A stretch of DNA of 64,000 nt from Streptomyces sp. NBC_01241 (lineage in GTDB: Bacteria; Actinomycetota; Actinomycetes; Streptomycetales; Streptomycetaceae), in contig NZ_CP108494.1 of NCBI RefSeq assembly GCF_041435435.1, forward strand, positions 5,676,501-5,740,500, in the 5' to 3' direction. Below the pieces are notes generated by a model. It had not been told where the DNA came from. It ran no database searches and saw only the letters and a list, made by a program, of their open reading frames with translations. The position numbers and the translations under genes were made by a program. Position 1 is the first letter of the stretch. The number at the start of each line of letters is the position of its first letter. Below, piece after piece: positions 53,383 through 62,469 of this stretch.

Positions 53383-55020
53383 TCAGTGGCCGCCGCCCGG
53401 CGCCCCTGCCGTGGCCTGCGGGAGCTCCACCTGGACGCCCTTGTCGCCCGCGTCGGCCGTGTAGTCGGCCGGCGAGGTCTCGTCGACCCCGGCGGGTGCC
53501 TTCACGGCGTTCAGGACGAAGGTGAGCACCACCGTCACCACCACGTTCAGCACGAACGCCGTGAGACCGATGTAGCCGATCTCGCCGATGCCCGGGATCT
53601 CCTTGGACGACCCGCCGAAGTGCGCCTGGGTCGGGCTGGCGACGCCGTACGCGGCCACCGTCCCGTACACCATGCCGACCGCCCAGCCCGCGAGCAGCGC
53701 CCAGCGGTGGAACCAACGGGTGAACAGGCCGCCGACCAGGGCCGGCATTGTCTGGAGGATCCAGATCCCGCCGAGCAGCTGGAAGTTGATTGCGACCGTC
53801 TTGTCCATGGTGAGGACGAAGGCGAGCGCGCCGACCTTCACCAGTAGCGACACCAGCTTGGAGACCTTGGTCTCCTGCTCCGGGGTCGCGTCCGGCTTCA
53901 GGAAGTCCTTGTAGATGTTGCGGGTGAAGAGGTTCGCCGCGGCGATCGACATGATCGCGGCGGGCACCAGCGCGCCGATGCCGATGGCGGCGAACGCGAC
54001 ACCCGCGAACCAGTCCGGGAACATGGTCTCGAACAACTGCGGGATGGCCAGCTGGCCGTTGTCCACCTTGATTCCGGCGGCGATCGCCATGAAGCCGAGC
54101 AGCGCCAGCAGGCCCAGCATCAGCGAGTACAGCGGCAGGATCGTGGTGTTGCGCCGGATCACATTGCGGCTGCGGCTGGAGAGCGTCGCCGTGATCGAGT
54201 GCGGATACATGAACAGCGCCAGCGCCGAGCCCAACGCCAGGGTGGCGTAACCCCATTGCCCCGCCTCGCCCGGCGCGAGCGCGCCGCGCGGCTTGCCGGT
54301 CGCCGGATTGGTCTGCGAGAACGCCTCGCCCGCCTTGGCGAAGATGTTGTCGAAGCCACCGAGCTTGATCGGGATGTAGATGATCGCCACCACGATGACC
54401 AGATAGATCAGCCCGTCCTTGACGAACGCGATCAGCGCGGGTGCCCGCAGACCGGACGAGTAGGTGTATGCGGCGAGCACCGCGAACGCGATCAGCAGCG
54501 GCAGGTCCTTGATGAACCAGTGGGTGTTCTCGCCGCCGCCGACGCCCATCACGTCCAGCACCGCCTGGATGCCGACGAGTTGGAGCGCGATGTACGGCAT
54601 CGTGGCGAGGATGCCCGTGACGGCGACCGCCAGCGACAGCCCCTTCGAGCCGAAGCGGCCGCGGACGAAGTCCGAGGTGGTCACGTAGCCGTGCTTGTGC
54701 GAGACCGACCAGAGCCGCGGCAGGAAGGTGAAGATCAGCGGGTACACGAGGATCGTGTACGGCACGGCGAAGAAGCCGGCCGCGCCCGCCGCGTAGATCG
54801 CCGCGGGCACGGCGACGAAGGTGTACGCGGTGTACAGGTCGCCGCCGAGCAGGAACCAGGTGACCCAGGTGCCGAACGACCGTCCGCCCAGGCCCCATTC
54901 GTCGAGGCTGGCCTCGTTCTCGGCCTTTCGCCAGCGCGCCGCCAGGAAGCCCATGACCGTGACGGCCAGGAAGAAGAAGATGAAGACGCCGAGCGCGACG
55001 CCGTTCACGCCGTCCTTCAT
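53383..55020 (-). CDS. mctP: Monocarboxylate/sodium:solute symporter (MctP-like)
   Basis: This 545-residue protein has about 13 membrane helices of the sodium:solute symporter family. GGRSFGTWVTWFLLGGD is the helix-1/2 signature of the MctP group, which imports pyruvate, lactate or similar acids. The C-terminal 40 residues are cytoplasmic and polar. ATG 55020 overlaps the stop of the DUF3311 gene (ATGA). Confidence 0.83.
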   Translation of the reverse strand: MKDGVNGVALGVFIFFFLAVTVMGFLAARWRKAENEASLDEWGLGGRSFGTWVTWFLLGGDLYTAYTFVAVPAAIYAAGAAGFFAVPYTILVYPLIFTFLPRLWSVSHKHGYVTTSDFVRGRFGSKGLSLAVAVTGILATMPYIALQLVGIQAVLDVMGVGGGENTHWFIKDLPLLIAFAVLAAYTYSSGLRAPALIAFVKDGLIYLVIVVAIIYIPIKLGGFDNIFAKAGEAFSQTNPATGKPRGALAPGEAGQWGYATLALGSALALFMYPHSITATLSSRSRNVIRRNTTILPLYSLMLGLLALLGFMAIAAGIKVDNGQLAIPQLFETMFPDWFAGVAFAAIGIGALVPAAIMSIAAANLFTRNIYKDFLKPDATPEQETKVSKLVSLLVKVGALAFVLTMDKTVAINFQLLGGIWILQTMPALVGGLFTRWFHRWALLAGWAVGMVYGTVAAYGVASPTQAHFGGSSKEIPGIGEIGYIGLTAFVLNVVVTVVLTFVLNAVKAPAGVDETSPADYTADAGDKGVQVELPQATAGAPGGGH

Positions 55021-55271
55021 GCCGACGCACCCCCCTTGCGGGCGCGCTGGTCACGCTGCCACAGCTTGTACGCGATCACCGTGAGCGCGGTGGAGATCAG
55101 CACCCAGAGCATCTGGTACCAGTAGAAGAACGGAATGCCGATGAAGGTGGGGTCCACCTTCGCGTACGAACTCACCCACAGCATCGCCACGAACGGCGCG
55201 ATGAGGCAGAGGGCGATGACCACCCGTACCGGTGTGACGGTCGGTGGTTTTCCTTCTGGGTCTGCTGGCAT
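55017..55271 (-). CDS. DUF3311 small membrane protein
   Basis: This 84-residue protein has two hydrophobic helices (about 16-38 and 45-68) and IGIPFFYWYQMLWVLIS, the DUF3311 pattern. It is usually coupled to SSS-type transporters and may stabilise them. It overlaps mctP by ATGA and leads the operon. ATG 55271 is the start. Confidence 0.85.
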   Translation of the reverse strand: MPADPEGKPPTVTPVRVVIALCLIAPFVAMLWVSSYAKVDPTFIGIPFFYWYQMLWVLISTALTVIAYKLWQRDQRARKGGASA

Positions 55272-55449
55272 GCGGCGACTCCGTCCCCTCGCTGATCACC
55301 TGGTGTAATGCGCAGGAAATCTAGGGGAGGCTTCCGGTCACCGTCACCCCCTGTCCGCATTGCGGTCCGGCAACGGTCCCGCGGGTGGGCGCGAATGTTC
55401 GGAATATCGCCAAACGTACGAGAGTTGGTCCGGACCAGGACGTGCGAAC

Positions 55450-55474
55450 GGCCCCCGTGGTTTCCACGGGGGCC
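55450..55474 (-). terminator. Hairpin downstream of dasR
   Basis: Positions 55450-55460 pair perfectly with 55464-55474 (11 bp, TTT loop), 58 bp past the dasR stop. Confidence 0.7.
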
Positions 55475-55531
55475 GACGCGGCTGTGCGTACGGGGTGCGG
55501 TGGCCGGGAGCGGTCGGTCGCCGCGGCGGGT

Positions 55532-56296
55532 TCAGTCCGTCGGCCGCTTCAGGCGGGCCACGAACTTGTACCGGTCGCCGCGGTAGACCGAGCGCACCCA
55601 CTCCACCGGCTCGCCCCGGCCGTCGAGCGAGTGCCGGGACAGCATCAGCATCGGCAGGCCCACATCCGTACCGAGCAGGCCGGCTTCGCGCGGGGTGGCG
55701 AGCGAGGTCTCGATGGTCTCCTCGGCCTCGGCCAGCCGGACGTCGTACACCTCGGCCAGCGCGGTGTAGAGAGAGGCGTACTTCACCAGTGAACGGCGCA
55801 GCGCCGGGAAGCGTTTGGCTGAGAGGTGCGTGGTCTCGATCGCCATCGGCTCCCCGCTGGCCAGTCGCAGCCGCTCGATCCGCAGCACCCGGCCGCCGGC
55901 CGAGATGTCCAGCAGCCCGGCGAGCGTGTCATCGGCCGTGACATAGCCGATGTCCAGCAACTGGGACGTCGGTTCCAGCCCTTGGGCGCGCATGTCCTCG
56001 GTGTACGAGGTGAGTTGCAGGGCCTGCGAGACCTTCGGCTTGGCCACGAAGGTGCCCTTGCCCTGGATGCGCTCCAGCCGGCCCTCGACGACCAGCTCCT
56101 GGAGCGCTTGGCGCACGGTCGTGCGCGAGGTGTCGAACTCGGCGGCCAGGGTCCGCTCCGGCGGCACGGGGGTGCCCGGCGGCATGGTGTCCGTCATGTC
56201 GAGGAGATGTCGCTTCAGCCGGTAGTACTTCGGTACGCGCGCCGTCCGCGTGGCCGCGCCCGTCCCGTTCTCCGTACTGCCCCCGTCGGCACCCAT
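55532..56296 (-). CDS. dasR: GntR/HutC-type global regulator DasR
   Basis: This 254-residue regulator has the GntR winged helix (VPPERTLAAEFDTSRTTVRQ, helix ending LERIQGKGTF) and a UTRA ligand domain. Both almost match the S. coelicolor DasR I recall, whose ligand is glucosamine-6-phosphate and whose site is ACTGGTCTAGACCACT. It represses chitin and GlcNAc uptake genes and links them to development. ATG 56296 gives exactly the family length; GTG 56332 would add residues not conserved. It diverges from dasA. Confidence 0.93.
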   Translation of the reverse strand: MGADGGSTENGTGAATRTARVPKYYRLKRHLLDMTDTMPPGTPVPPERTLAAEFDTSRTTVRQALQELVVEGRLERIQGKGTFVAKPKVSQALQLTSYTEDMRAQGLEPTSQLLDIGYVTADDTLAGLLDISAGGRVLRIERLRLASGEPMAIETTHLSAKRFPALRRSLVKYASLYTALAEVYDVRLAEAEETIETSLATPREAGLLGTDVGLPMLMLSRHSLDGRGEPVEWVRSVYRGDRYKFVARLKRPTD

Positions 56297-56453
56297 GGCC
56301 CGCCTTCCCGACTGCTGCGTTGCTGCCGTCACCGGCTCCTCCGTCTGTCGCGGCTCACATGGTGGCACGGTCCGGTCACGGCTCGTCGCCCTCCCTTAGG
56401 TGTCGGTCCTATAACGGACGCGAGTGCACTTCTTATACACCCTTGACACCCCT

Positions 56454-56469
56454 AAAGGTCTAGGCCAAG
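56454..56469 (+). promoter_or_regulatory. Weak dre-like site near dasA
   Basis: AAAGGTCTAGGCCAAG keeps the GGTCTAG-CCA core of the DasR 16-mer but differs at six outer positions. It is 24 bp left of a better site. Confidence 0.45.
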
Positions 56470-56477
56470 CTCCCGGT

Positions 56478-56493
56478 GCTGGTCTAAACCATT
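56478..56493 (+). promoter_or_regulatory. DasR operator (dre) between dasR and dasA
   Basis: GCTGGTCTAAACCATT agrees with ACTGGTCTAGACCACT at 13 of 16 positions. It lies 83 bp before the dasA start, where DasR is known to act. Confidence 0.8.
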
Positions 56494-56575
56494 AAAGACC
56501 AGGTCCAGCCCCAGCAGTACTCGTCGAATGTCTTCGCGGTGGGCGGGGTTGCAGTATCCCTGAGGAGGGTTTGGC

Positions 56576-57859
56576 GTGAAGCGCAAGCTCATCGCGGCGA
56601 TCGGCGTCGCGGGCATGATGATCGGCCTGGCGGCGTGCGGGTCCGACGACGGCGGTAGCGACAGCGGTAAGAAGACCGGCCCGGACAGCTACAAGGGCGA
56701 GACCCTCACCGTCTGGGCAATGGATGGCTCCACGCCTCCCGGCTGGACCAAGGACCTGACCGCGGCCTTCAAGAAGAAGACCGGCGCCACGCTGAAGTTC
56801 GAGGCCCAGAAGTGGGACGGCATTCAGCAGAAGATCACCACCGCTCTCTCCGAGTCGACCCCGCCGGACGTCATCGAGGTCGGCAACACCCAGACCCCCG
56901 CGTACGCGGCCACCGGTGGCCTCGCCGACCTCGGCGACCTCAAGAAGGAGATCGGCGGCGACTGGGTCGAGTCCCTCAACCAGTCCTCGGTCTTCGACGG
57001 CAAGCAGTACGCCGCTCCCTGGTACTTCGCCAACCGTGTCGTCATCTACAACAAGAAGGTCTGGGCCGACGCCGGCATCAAGGACACCCCGAAGACGCGT
57101 GACGAGTTCTTCAAGGACCTCGACGCCATCAAGAAGAAGGGCAAGGCCGAGCCGATCTACCTGCCCGGCCAGAACTGGTACTTCTTCGACGGCCTGACCA
57201 TCGGTCAGGGCGCGGACCTGGTGAAGAAGGAAGGCGACAAGTACGTCTCCAACCTCTCCGACCCCAGGGTCACCGCGGCCATGAACCTCTACAAGAAGTA
57301 CCAGTCCTACTCCAAGGCCCCCAAGGACAAGGACGAGGCCACCCCGCAGCAGGCCGAGGTCTTCGCCAAGGGCAACGTCGGTGCCTTCATCGGCATGGGC
57401 TGGGAGGCCGCCACCGCCATCACCGCCAACAAGAAGATCGAGAGCGACATCGGCTACTTCACCATCCCGGGTGAGACCGCCGACAAGCCCGAGGGCGTCT
57501 TCCTCGGCGGCTCCAACTTCGCGGTCGCCGCGGGCAGCAAGAAGCAGGAGCTCGCCAAGGAGTTCCTGAAGCTCGCCCTGTCCGACCAGTTCGAGGGCCA
57601 GCTGGCCAAGGAGAACGGCGTCATCCCGAACAAGGAGTCGCTCAACTCCAACCTGACCGGCAACGGCGCCGCCGAGGCCGCGGCCCCGGCCGCCGCCGCC
57701 GGTGGCACCACCCCGCTCATCCCCGAGTGGGCCGCTGTCGAGAACGATCCGAACCCGATCAAGAGCTACATGACCGCGGTTCTGAACGGCAAGAGCCCCG
57801 AGGACGCCGCCAAGGCGGTCGAGGCCGAGATCAACAAGCGTCTCTCGCAGAAGAGCTGA
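56576..57859 (+). CDS. dasA: Chitobiose-binding lipoprotein DasA
   Basis: This 427-residue ABC sugar-binding protein has a lipobox ending at Cys21 (IGLAAC) and an extracellular carbohydrate-binding fold (DVIEVGNTQTPAYAATGG). It is the DasA type that binds N,N'-diacetylchitobiose and hands it to DasBC. GTG 56576 has GAGGAGGG upstream. A 15-bp hairpin follows it and may raise its level over dasBC. Confidence 0.92.
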   Translation: MKRKLIAAIGVAGMMIGLAACGSDDGGSDSGKKTGPDSYKGETLTVWAMDGSTPPGWTKDLTAAFKKKTGATLKFEAQKWDGIQQKITTALSESTPPDVIEVGNTQTPAYAATGGLADLGDLKKEIGGDWVESLNQSSVFDGKQYAAPWYFANRVVIYNKKVWADAGIKDTPKTRDEFFKDLDAIKKKGKAEPIYLPGQNWYFFDGLTIGQGADLVKKEGDKYVSNLSDPRVTAAMNLYKKYQSYSKAPKDKDEATPQQAEVFAKGNVGAFIGMGWEAATAITANKKIESDIGYFTIPGETADKPEGVFLGGSNFAVAAGSKKQELAKEFLKLALSDQFEGQLAKENGVIPNKESLNSNLTGNGAAEAAAPAAAAGGTTPLIPEWAAVENDPNPIKSYMTAVLNGKSPEDAAKAVEAEINKRLSQKS

Positions 57860-57864
57860 TCGCA

Positions 57865-57901
57865 CGCGCCGGGGGGCGGGGACCGACCGCCCCCCGGCGC
57901 G
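57865..57901 (+). terminator. Intra-operon hairpin between dasA and dasB
   Basis: Positions 57865-57879 pair with 57887-57901 (15 bp, 7-nt loop), with no U-tract, inside the dasABC operon. It could protect the dasA message or partly end transcription. Confidence 0.75.
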
Positions 57902-57943
57902 CCCGCGTGTCTGGAACGTACGGCCCAAGAAGAGATGGCGAGC

Positions 57944-58930
57944 ATGTCAGTGCAGACCGAACAGGTGGACTCGGTCCGGGCAGCCGGTGTCCGCGAGGAT
58001 GACGCGCCTCCCGGCGGCCCAGCCGCTTTGCGAAAGAAGCGGGGCGGAGGCTCGGCCCCGTACCTGCTCCTGTTGCCCGCACTGCTCGCCACGGCGCTGC
58101 TGCTGGGCTACCCGCTGGTCAAGAACGGCATGCTGTCGTTCCAGAACCTCAACCCGCGCCAGCTGATCCAACACCTGACCGAGTGGAACGGCGTCGACAA
58201 CTACAAGGAAGTCCTCGGCAGTTCGGACTTCTGGAAGGTCGTCGAGCGTTCGGTCTTCTTCACCGCCGCCAACGTCGTCCTGATCATGCTGCTCGGGATG
58301 CTGGTCGGCCTGCTGCTCGCCCGCCTCGGCAAGAAGATGCGCCTGCTGCTCATGCTGGGCCTCGTGCTCGCCTGGGCCATGCCGGTCATCGCCGCGACCA
58401 CGGTGTACCAGTGGCTGTTCGCCCAGCGCTTCGGAGTCGTCAACTACGTGCTCGACAGCCTCGGCTGGCACTCGATGGCCGACTACAACTGGACCAGCGG
58501 CCAGTTCTCCACCTTCTCGCTGGTCACTCTGGTGATCGTCTGGCAGTCCATCCCGTTCGTGGCCATCAACCTGTACGCCGCGTCCACGACGATCCCCAAG
58601 GAGCTGTACGAGGCCGCCTCGCTCGACGGCGCCGGAACCTGGAAGAGCTTCACCTCCGTGACGCTCCCGTTCCTGAAGCCGTTCCTGCTGGCCACGACAT
58701 TCCTCGAAGTCATCTGGGTCTTCAAGTCCTTCGCCCAGCTCTTCGCGATCAACCGCGGCGGCCCCGACCGGCTCACCGAGACCCTGCCCGTCTACGCCTT
58801 CGTCGAAGGTGTCGGCAACCAGCACTTCGGCATGGGCGCCGCCATCTCGTTCCTGACGATCATCGTCCTGCTGGCGTTGACCGGTTACTACCTGCGCACG
58901 GTACTGAAGCAAGAGGAGGACGAGCTGTGA
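57944..58930 (+). CDS. dasB: Chitobiose ABC transporter permease DasB
   Basis: This 328-residue permease (ProFG-type, first of a pair) has about six helices; the N-terminal 40 residues are polar and cytoplasmic. The EAA loop (YEAASLDGAGTWKSF) for the ATPase is near 225. ATG 57944 is preferred to ATG 57935. No ATPase gene is nearby; in Streptomyces the shared MsiK serves this role. GTGA couples it to dasC. Confidence 0.92.
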   Translation: MSVQTEQVDSVRAAGVREDDAPPGGPAALRKKRGGGSAPYLLLLPALLATALLLGYPLVKNGMLSFQNLNPRQLIQHLTEWNGVDNYKEVLGSSDFWKVVERSVFFTAANVVLIMLLGMLVGLLLARLGKKMRLLLMLGLVLAWAMPVIAATTVYQWLFAQRFGVVNYVLDSLGWHSMADYNWTSGQFSTFSLVTLVIVWQSIPFVAINLYAASTTIPKELYEAASLDGAGTWKSFTSVTLPFLKPFLLATTFLEVIWVFKSFAQLFAINRGGPDRLTETLPVYAFVEGVGNQHFGMGAAISFLTIIVLLALTGYYLRTVLKQEEDEL

Positions 58931-59757
58931 GGCGCTCACTGTTCGGCCGGATCTGGCCCAACGCGACGGCTGTCGTCCTCTTCATAGGCTTCGCCTTCCC
59001 CGTCTACTGGATGTTCAGCACGGCGTTCAAACCGACCGGCGACATCATCACCGACACCCCGGTGTGGTTCCCGACCGACATCACCTTCGAGCACTTCAAG
59101 AAGGCCGTCCGGGCGGACCACTTCTGGACCCTGGTCGGGAACTCGTTCACCGTCACCCTGATCTCCGTGGCCGCCTCACTGGTGATCGCGCTGGTGGCGT
59201 CCTTCGCGATGGCACGCATGCGCTTCAAGGGCCGGCGAGGCATCCTGCTGACCTTCATGGTCGCGCAGATGGCGCCCTGGGAAGTCATGGTCATCGCGGT
59301 CTACATGCTCGTCCGCGACGCGGACATGCTGAACAGCCTGGTCCCGCTGACGGCCTTCTACATGATGATGGTCCTGCCCTTCACCATCCTGACGCTGCGC
59401 GGCTATGTCGCCGCCGTGCCCAAGGAACTGGAGGAGTCGGCCATGGTCGACGGCTGCACCCGTTCCCAGGCCTTCATGAAGGTGATCCTGCCGCTGCTCG
59501 GCCCTGGCCTGATGGCGACCTCGCTCTTCGGCTTCATCACCGCCTGGAACGAATTCCCGCTCGTCCTCATCCTCAACAAGGACATCGAGTCGCAGACCCT
59601 GCCGCTCTGGCTCTCCCAGTTCCAGACCGCGTTCGGTGACGACTGGGGCGCGACGATGGCTGCCTCCTCGCTCTTCGCGATCCCGATCCTGGTCCTCTTC
59701 ATCTACCTCCAGCGCAAGGCCGTCAGCGGCCTCACCGACGGCGCCGTGAAGGGATAA
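58927..59757 (+). CDS. dasC: Chitobiose ABC transporter permease DasC
   Basis: This 276-residue permease has six helices and the EAA loop (EESAMVDGCTRSQAFMKV) near 170. It forms the channel with DasB. GTG 58927 overlaps the dasB stop. The next gene, a glycosidase, starts 9 bp later. Confidence 0.92.
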   Translation: MRRSLFGRIWPNATAVVLFIGFAFPVYWMFSTAFKPTGDIITDTPVWFPTDITFEHFKKAVRADHFWTLVGNSFTVTLISVAASLVIALVASFAMARMRFKGRRGILLTFMVAQMAPWEVMVIAVYMLVRDADMLNSLVPLTAFYMMMVLPFTILTLRGYVAAVPKELEESAMVDGCTRSQAFMKVILPLLGPGLMATSLFGFITAWNEFPLVLILNKDIESQTLPLWLSQFQTAFGDDWGATMAASSLFAIPILVLFIYLQRKAVSGLTDGAVKG

Positions 59758-59766
59758 CGCACCTCC

Positions 59767-61308
59767 ATGACCACCCTGATATCCACCACGGACACCGTCA
59801 CCCGCGACGCCCTCGCCGTCCTGCAGCCCGGATTCACCGGCACCACCGTCCCGGACTGGGTGCTGCGCCGGGTCGACGAAGGCCTCGCCTCCGTCGCGCT
59901 GTTCGGCCGCAACATCCGGACGGCCGAGCAGGTCGCCGCGCTCACCGCCCAGCTCAGGGCCGAGCGCGAGGACCTCCTCGTGGCGATCGACGAGGAGGGC
60001 GGTGACGTCACCCGCCTGGAGGTGCGTACCGGCTCCTCCTTCCCCGGCAACCTCGCGCTCGGCCACGTCGACGACCTGGAGCTGACCCGCGCGGTCGCCC
60101 AGGAGCTGGGCCGCCGGCTCGCGGAGTGCGGCGTCAACCTCAACTGGGCGCCGTCCGCGGACGTCAACTCCAACCCGGACAACCCGATCATCGGCGTACG
60201 GTCCTTCGGCGCCGACACCGCGCTCGTGGCCCGGCACACCGCCGCGTACGTCGAGGGCCTCCAGGCCGCCGGAGTCGCCGCCTGCACCAAGCACTTCCCG
60301 GGGCACGGCGACACCGCGATCGACTCGCACCACGCGATGCCGCGCATCGACGTGGACCTGGAAACGCTGCACGCCCGTGAACTGGTGCCCTTCCGGGCAG
60401 CCGTCGCCGCGGGTTCCAAGTGCGTGATGAGCGCGCACATCCTGCTGCCGGCCCTCGACCCGGACCGCCCCGCGACGGTGAGCCCGCGGATCCTCACCGG
60501 TCTGCTGCGCGAGGAGATGGGCTACGACGGCCTGATCGTCACCGACGCCGTGGAGATGCAGGCCATCGCCGGGACGTACGGCATCGAGCGCGGCTCCGTC
60601 CTCGCGATCGCCGCCGGGGCCGACGCCCTGTGCGTCGGTGGCGGACTGGAGGACGACGGCACGGTGCAGCGGCTGCGCGACGCGCTGGTCGCGGCGGTGC
60701 GCAGCGGTGAACTCGCCGAGGAGCGGCTCGCGGACGCGGCCGCACGGGTACGTGCCCTCGCGTCCTGGACGCAGCGGGCCAAAAGGGCCGGTTCGGCGCC
60801 GGTCGCGGCAACGCAGTTGGGGGCCGCGTCCGGTACCGGAAACGGCTCCGACATCGGCCTGATCGCCGCCCGCCGCGCGGTGCGGGTGACCGGCTCCGCC
60901 GAACCGCTCACCGAGCCCGCGTACGTCGCCGCGTTCACCTCAGCCTCGAACATCGCGGTCGGCGACGAGACCCCGTGGGGCGTCGCCGCGGAGCTGGGCC
61001 GGCTGGTGCCGGGCACGGAGACCGACACATACAGCGGCGAGACCCTGGAGCCCGCGGCCGCGGTGCTGCGGGCGGCGGGGGAGCGGCGCATCGTCGTGGT
61101 CGTCCGCGACGCTCACCGCCACGCCTGGATGGCCGGGACCATCGACGCCCTGGTGGCGGAGCGCCCCGACACGGTCGTGGTCGAAATGGGCGTCCCGCAG
61201 GCACCCCCCACGGGCGCCCTGCACATCGCCACCCATGGCGCGGCCCGCGTCTGCGGCCTGGCGGCAGCGGAGGTCATCGCCAGGGGCACGGAAGCCCGCG
61301 GGGCCTGA
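59767..61308 (+). CDS. dasD: GH3-family beta-N-acetylglucosaminidase (DasD type)
   Basis: This 513-residue enzyme has the GH3 NagZ motif KHFPGHGDT (near 178, with the His of the acid/base pair) and the nucleophile region GLIVTDAVEM. It should split imported chitobiose into GlcNAc in the cytoplasm; there is no signal peptide. The last 170 residues are a second domain of unknown use. ATG 59767 is the start. Confidence 0.88.
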   Translation: MTTLISTTDTVTRDALAVLQPGFTGTTVPDWVLRRVDEGLASVALFGRNIRTAEQVAALTAQLRAEREDLLVAIDEEGGDVTRLEVRTGSSFPGNLALGHVDDLELTRAVAQELGRRLAECGVNLNWAPSADVNSNPDNPIIGVRSFGADTALVARHTAAYVEGLQAAGVAACTKHFPGHGDTAIDSHHAMPRIDVDLETLHARELVPFRAAVAAGSKCVMSAHILLPALDPDRPATVSPRILTGLLREEMGYDGLIVTDAVEMQAIAGTYGIERGSVLAIAAGADALCVGGGLEDDGTVQRLRDALVAAVRSGELAEERLADAAARVRALASWTQRAKRAGSAPVAATQLGAASGTGNGSDIGLIAARRAVRVTGSAEPLTEPAYVAAFTSASNIAVGDETPWGVAAELGRLVPGTETDTYSGETLEPAAAVLRAAGERRIVVVVRDAHRHAWMAGTIDALVAERPDTVVVEMGVPQAPPTGALHIATHGAARVCGLAAAEVIARGTEARGA

Positions 61309-61623
61309 GCCCGGAGGCCCGGTAGCGGGGCGTGACGCGGAACGAGGGGCCACGTCACACCCGCTTCCTGCCCATCAAGCCCGTCACACCGGCCTCGGGC
61401 AATCCAGTCCCGTCACACCCGCCTCCGGCCAATCAAGCCCGTCGTCCGGCGATTGAGGGCAAAACTCGTCTCCCCGGTGGGGATGCCTCCCCGTGACGCG
61501 GCGGCCAAATCAAGCCCGTCCGGCGATTGAGGACAGTGCACGTTCCAGGACGCGTCACGGCACACGAGAGGGCCGGGACACCCACCACGGGTGTTCCCGG
61601 CCCTCTCGCCGCGTCCGGGACGA
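61309..61623. other. Intergenic region dasD-nagB with dispersed repeats
   Basis: This 315-bp gap between convergent genes holds repeats of CCGTCACACC-type blocks, two copies of the GCCCGTC-CGGCGATTGAGG repeat (61437-61458, with a 3-bp insertion, and 61514-61532) and a terminator. No coding potential seen. Confidence 0.7.
61566..61607. terminator. Bidirectional terminator between dasD and nagB
   Basis: Positions 61566-61583 pair with 61589-61607 (18 bp with one bulged T, 5-nt loop). Confidence 0.8.
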
Positions 61624-62409
61624 CTACAGCCCCTGCCACAGCGGCTTCGCCGCATACGTGGCGCGGAAGTAGTCCGCCAGCCTCAGCTTCGACGCCGCGG
61701 CCTCGTCCACCACCACCGTCGCGTGCGGGTGCAGCTGCAGCGCGGACGCGGGAACGATCGAGGCCACCGGCCCCTCCACCGTCTGCGCCACGGCGTCCGC
61801 CTTGCCCTCGCCGGTGGCGAGCAGGATCGGGTGGCGGGACTCCAGGATGGTGCCGATGCCCTGGGTGATCACGTGGTGCGGCACCTGCGTGATGTCGTTG
61901 TCGAAGAAGCGCGCGTTGTCGATCCGGGTCTGCTCGGTGAGCGTCTTGATCCGGGTACGGGACGAGAGCGAGGAGCACGGCTCGTTGAAGCCGATGTGCC
62001 CGTCGGTACCGATGCCGAGGAGCTGCAGGTCCACCCCGCCGACCTCGGCGAGCGCCTTGTCGTACGCCTGGCAGGCGGCCAGGACGTCCTCGGCGGAGCC
62101 GTCGGGGCCCATGAAGGACGCCTCGGACAGGCCGAGCGGTTCGACGACCTCGCGCAGCACCACGGAGCGGTAGGACTCGGGGTGGCCCGCCGGCAGCCCG
62201 ACGTACTCGTCGAGCTGGCAGATGCGGGCGCGCGAGGCGTCCACGGCGCCGGAGCGGACCTTGGCCGCCAGCGCCCGGTAGATGGGCAGCGGGGTAGAGC
62301 CGGTGGCAACGCCGAGAAGGGCGTCGGGCTTGCGGCTCAGCAGTGCGCCGATGGCCTCTGCGATGAGTTCGCCGCCTGCCTTGGCGTCCGGGACGATGAC
62401 AACTTCCAC
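61624..62409 (-). CDS. nagB: Glucosamine-6-phosphate deaminase NagB
   Basis: This 261-residue enzyme turns glucosamine-6-phosphate into fructose-6-phosphate and ammonia. The key motifs are GVATGSTPLP, CQLDEYVGLP with the Asp, and GIGTDGHIGFNEP with the Asp-His pair. GTG 62409 matches the family length; the long open frame before it is not coding. A dre-like site 33 bp upstream makes it a DasR target. Confidence 0.94.
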   Translation of the reverse strand: MEVVIVPDAKAGGELIAEAIGALLSRKPDALLGVATGSTPLPIYRALAAKVRSGAVDASRARICQLDEYVGLPAGHPESYRSVVLREVVEPLGLSEASFMGPDGSAEDVLAACQAYDKALAEVGGVDLQLLGIGTDGHIGFNEPCSSLSSRTRIKTLTEQTRIDNARFFDNDITQVPHHVITQGIGTILESRHPILLATGEGKADAVAQTVEGPVASIVPASALQLHPHATVVVDEAAASKLRLADYFRATYAAKPLWQGL

Positions 62410-62441
62410 GCGGGGCCTGCCGATCTGAGGAATCGAGTCAA

Positions 62442-62457
62442 TGTGGTATAGACCAAT
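62442..62457 (-). promoter_or_regulatory. DasR operator (dre) of nagB
   Basis: TGTGGTATAGACCAAT agrees with the 16-bp dre at 12 positions and keeps the TAGACCA half. It is 33 bp before nagB. Confidence 0.75.
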
Positions 62458-62469
62458 CGTGGTCCAATC

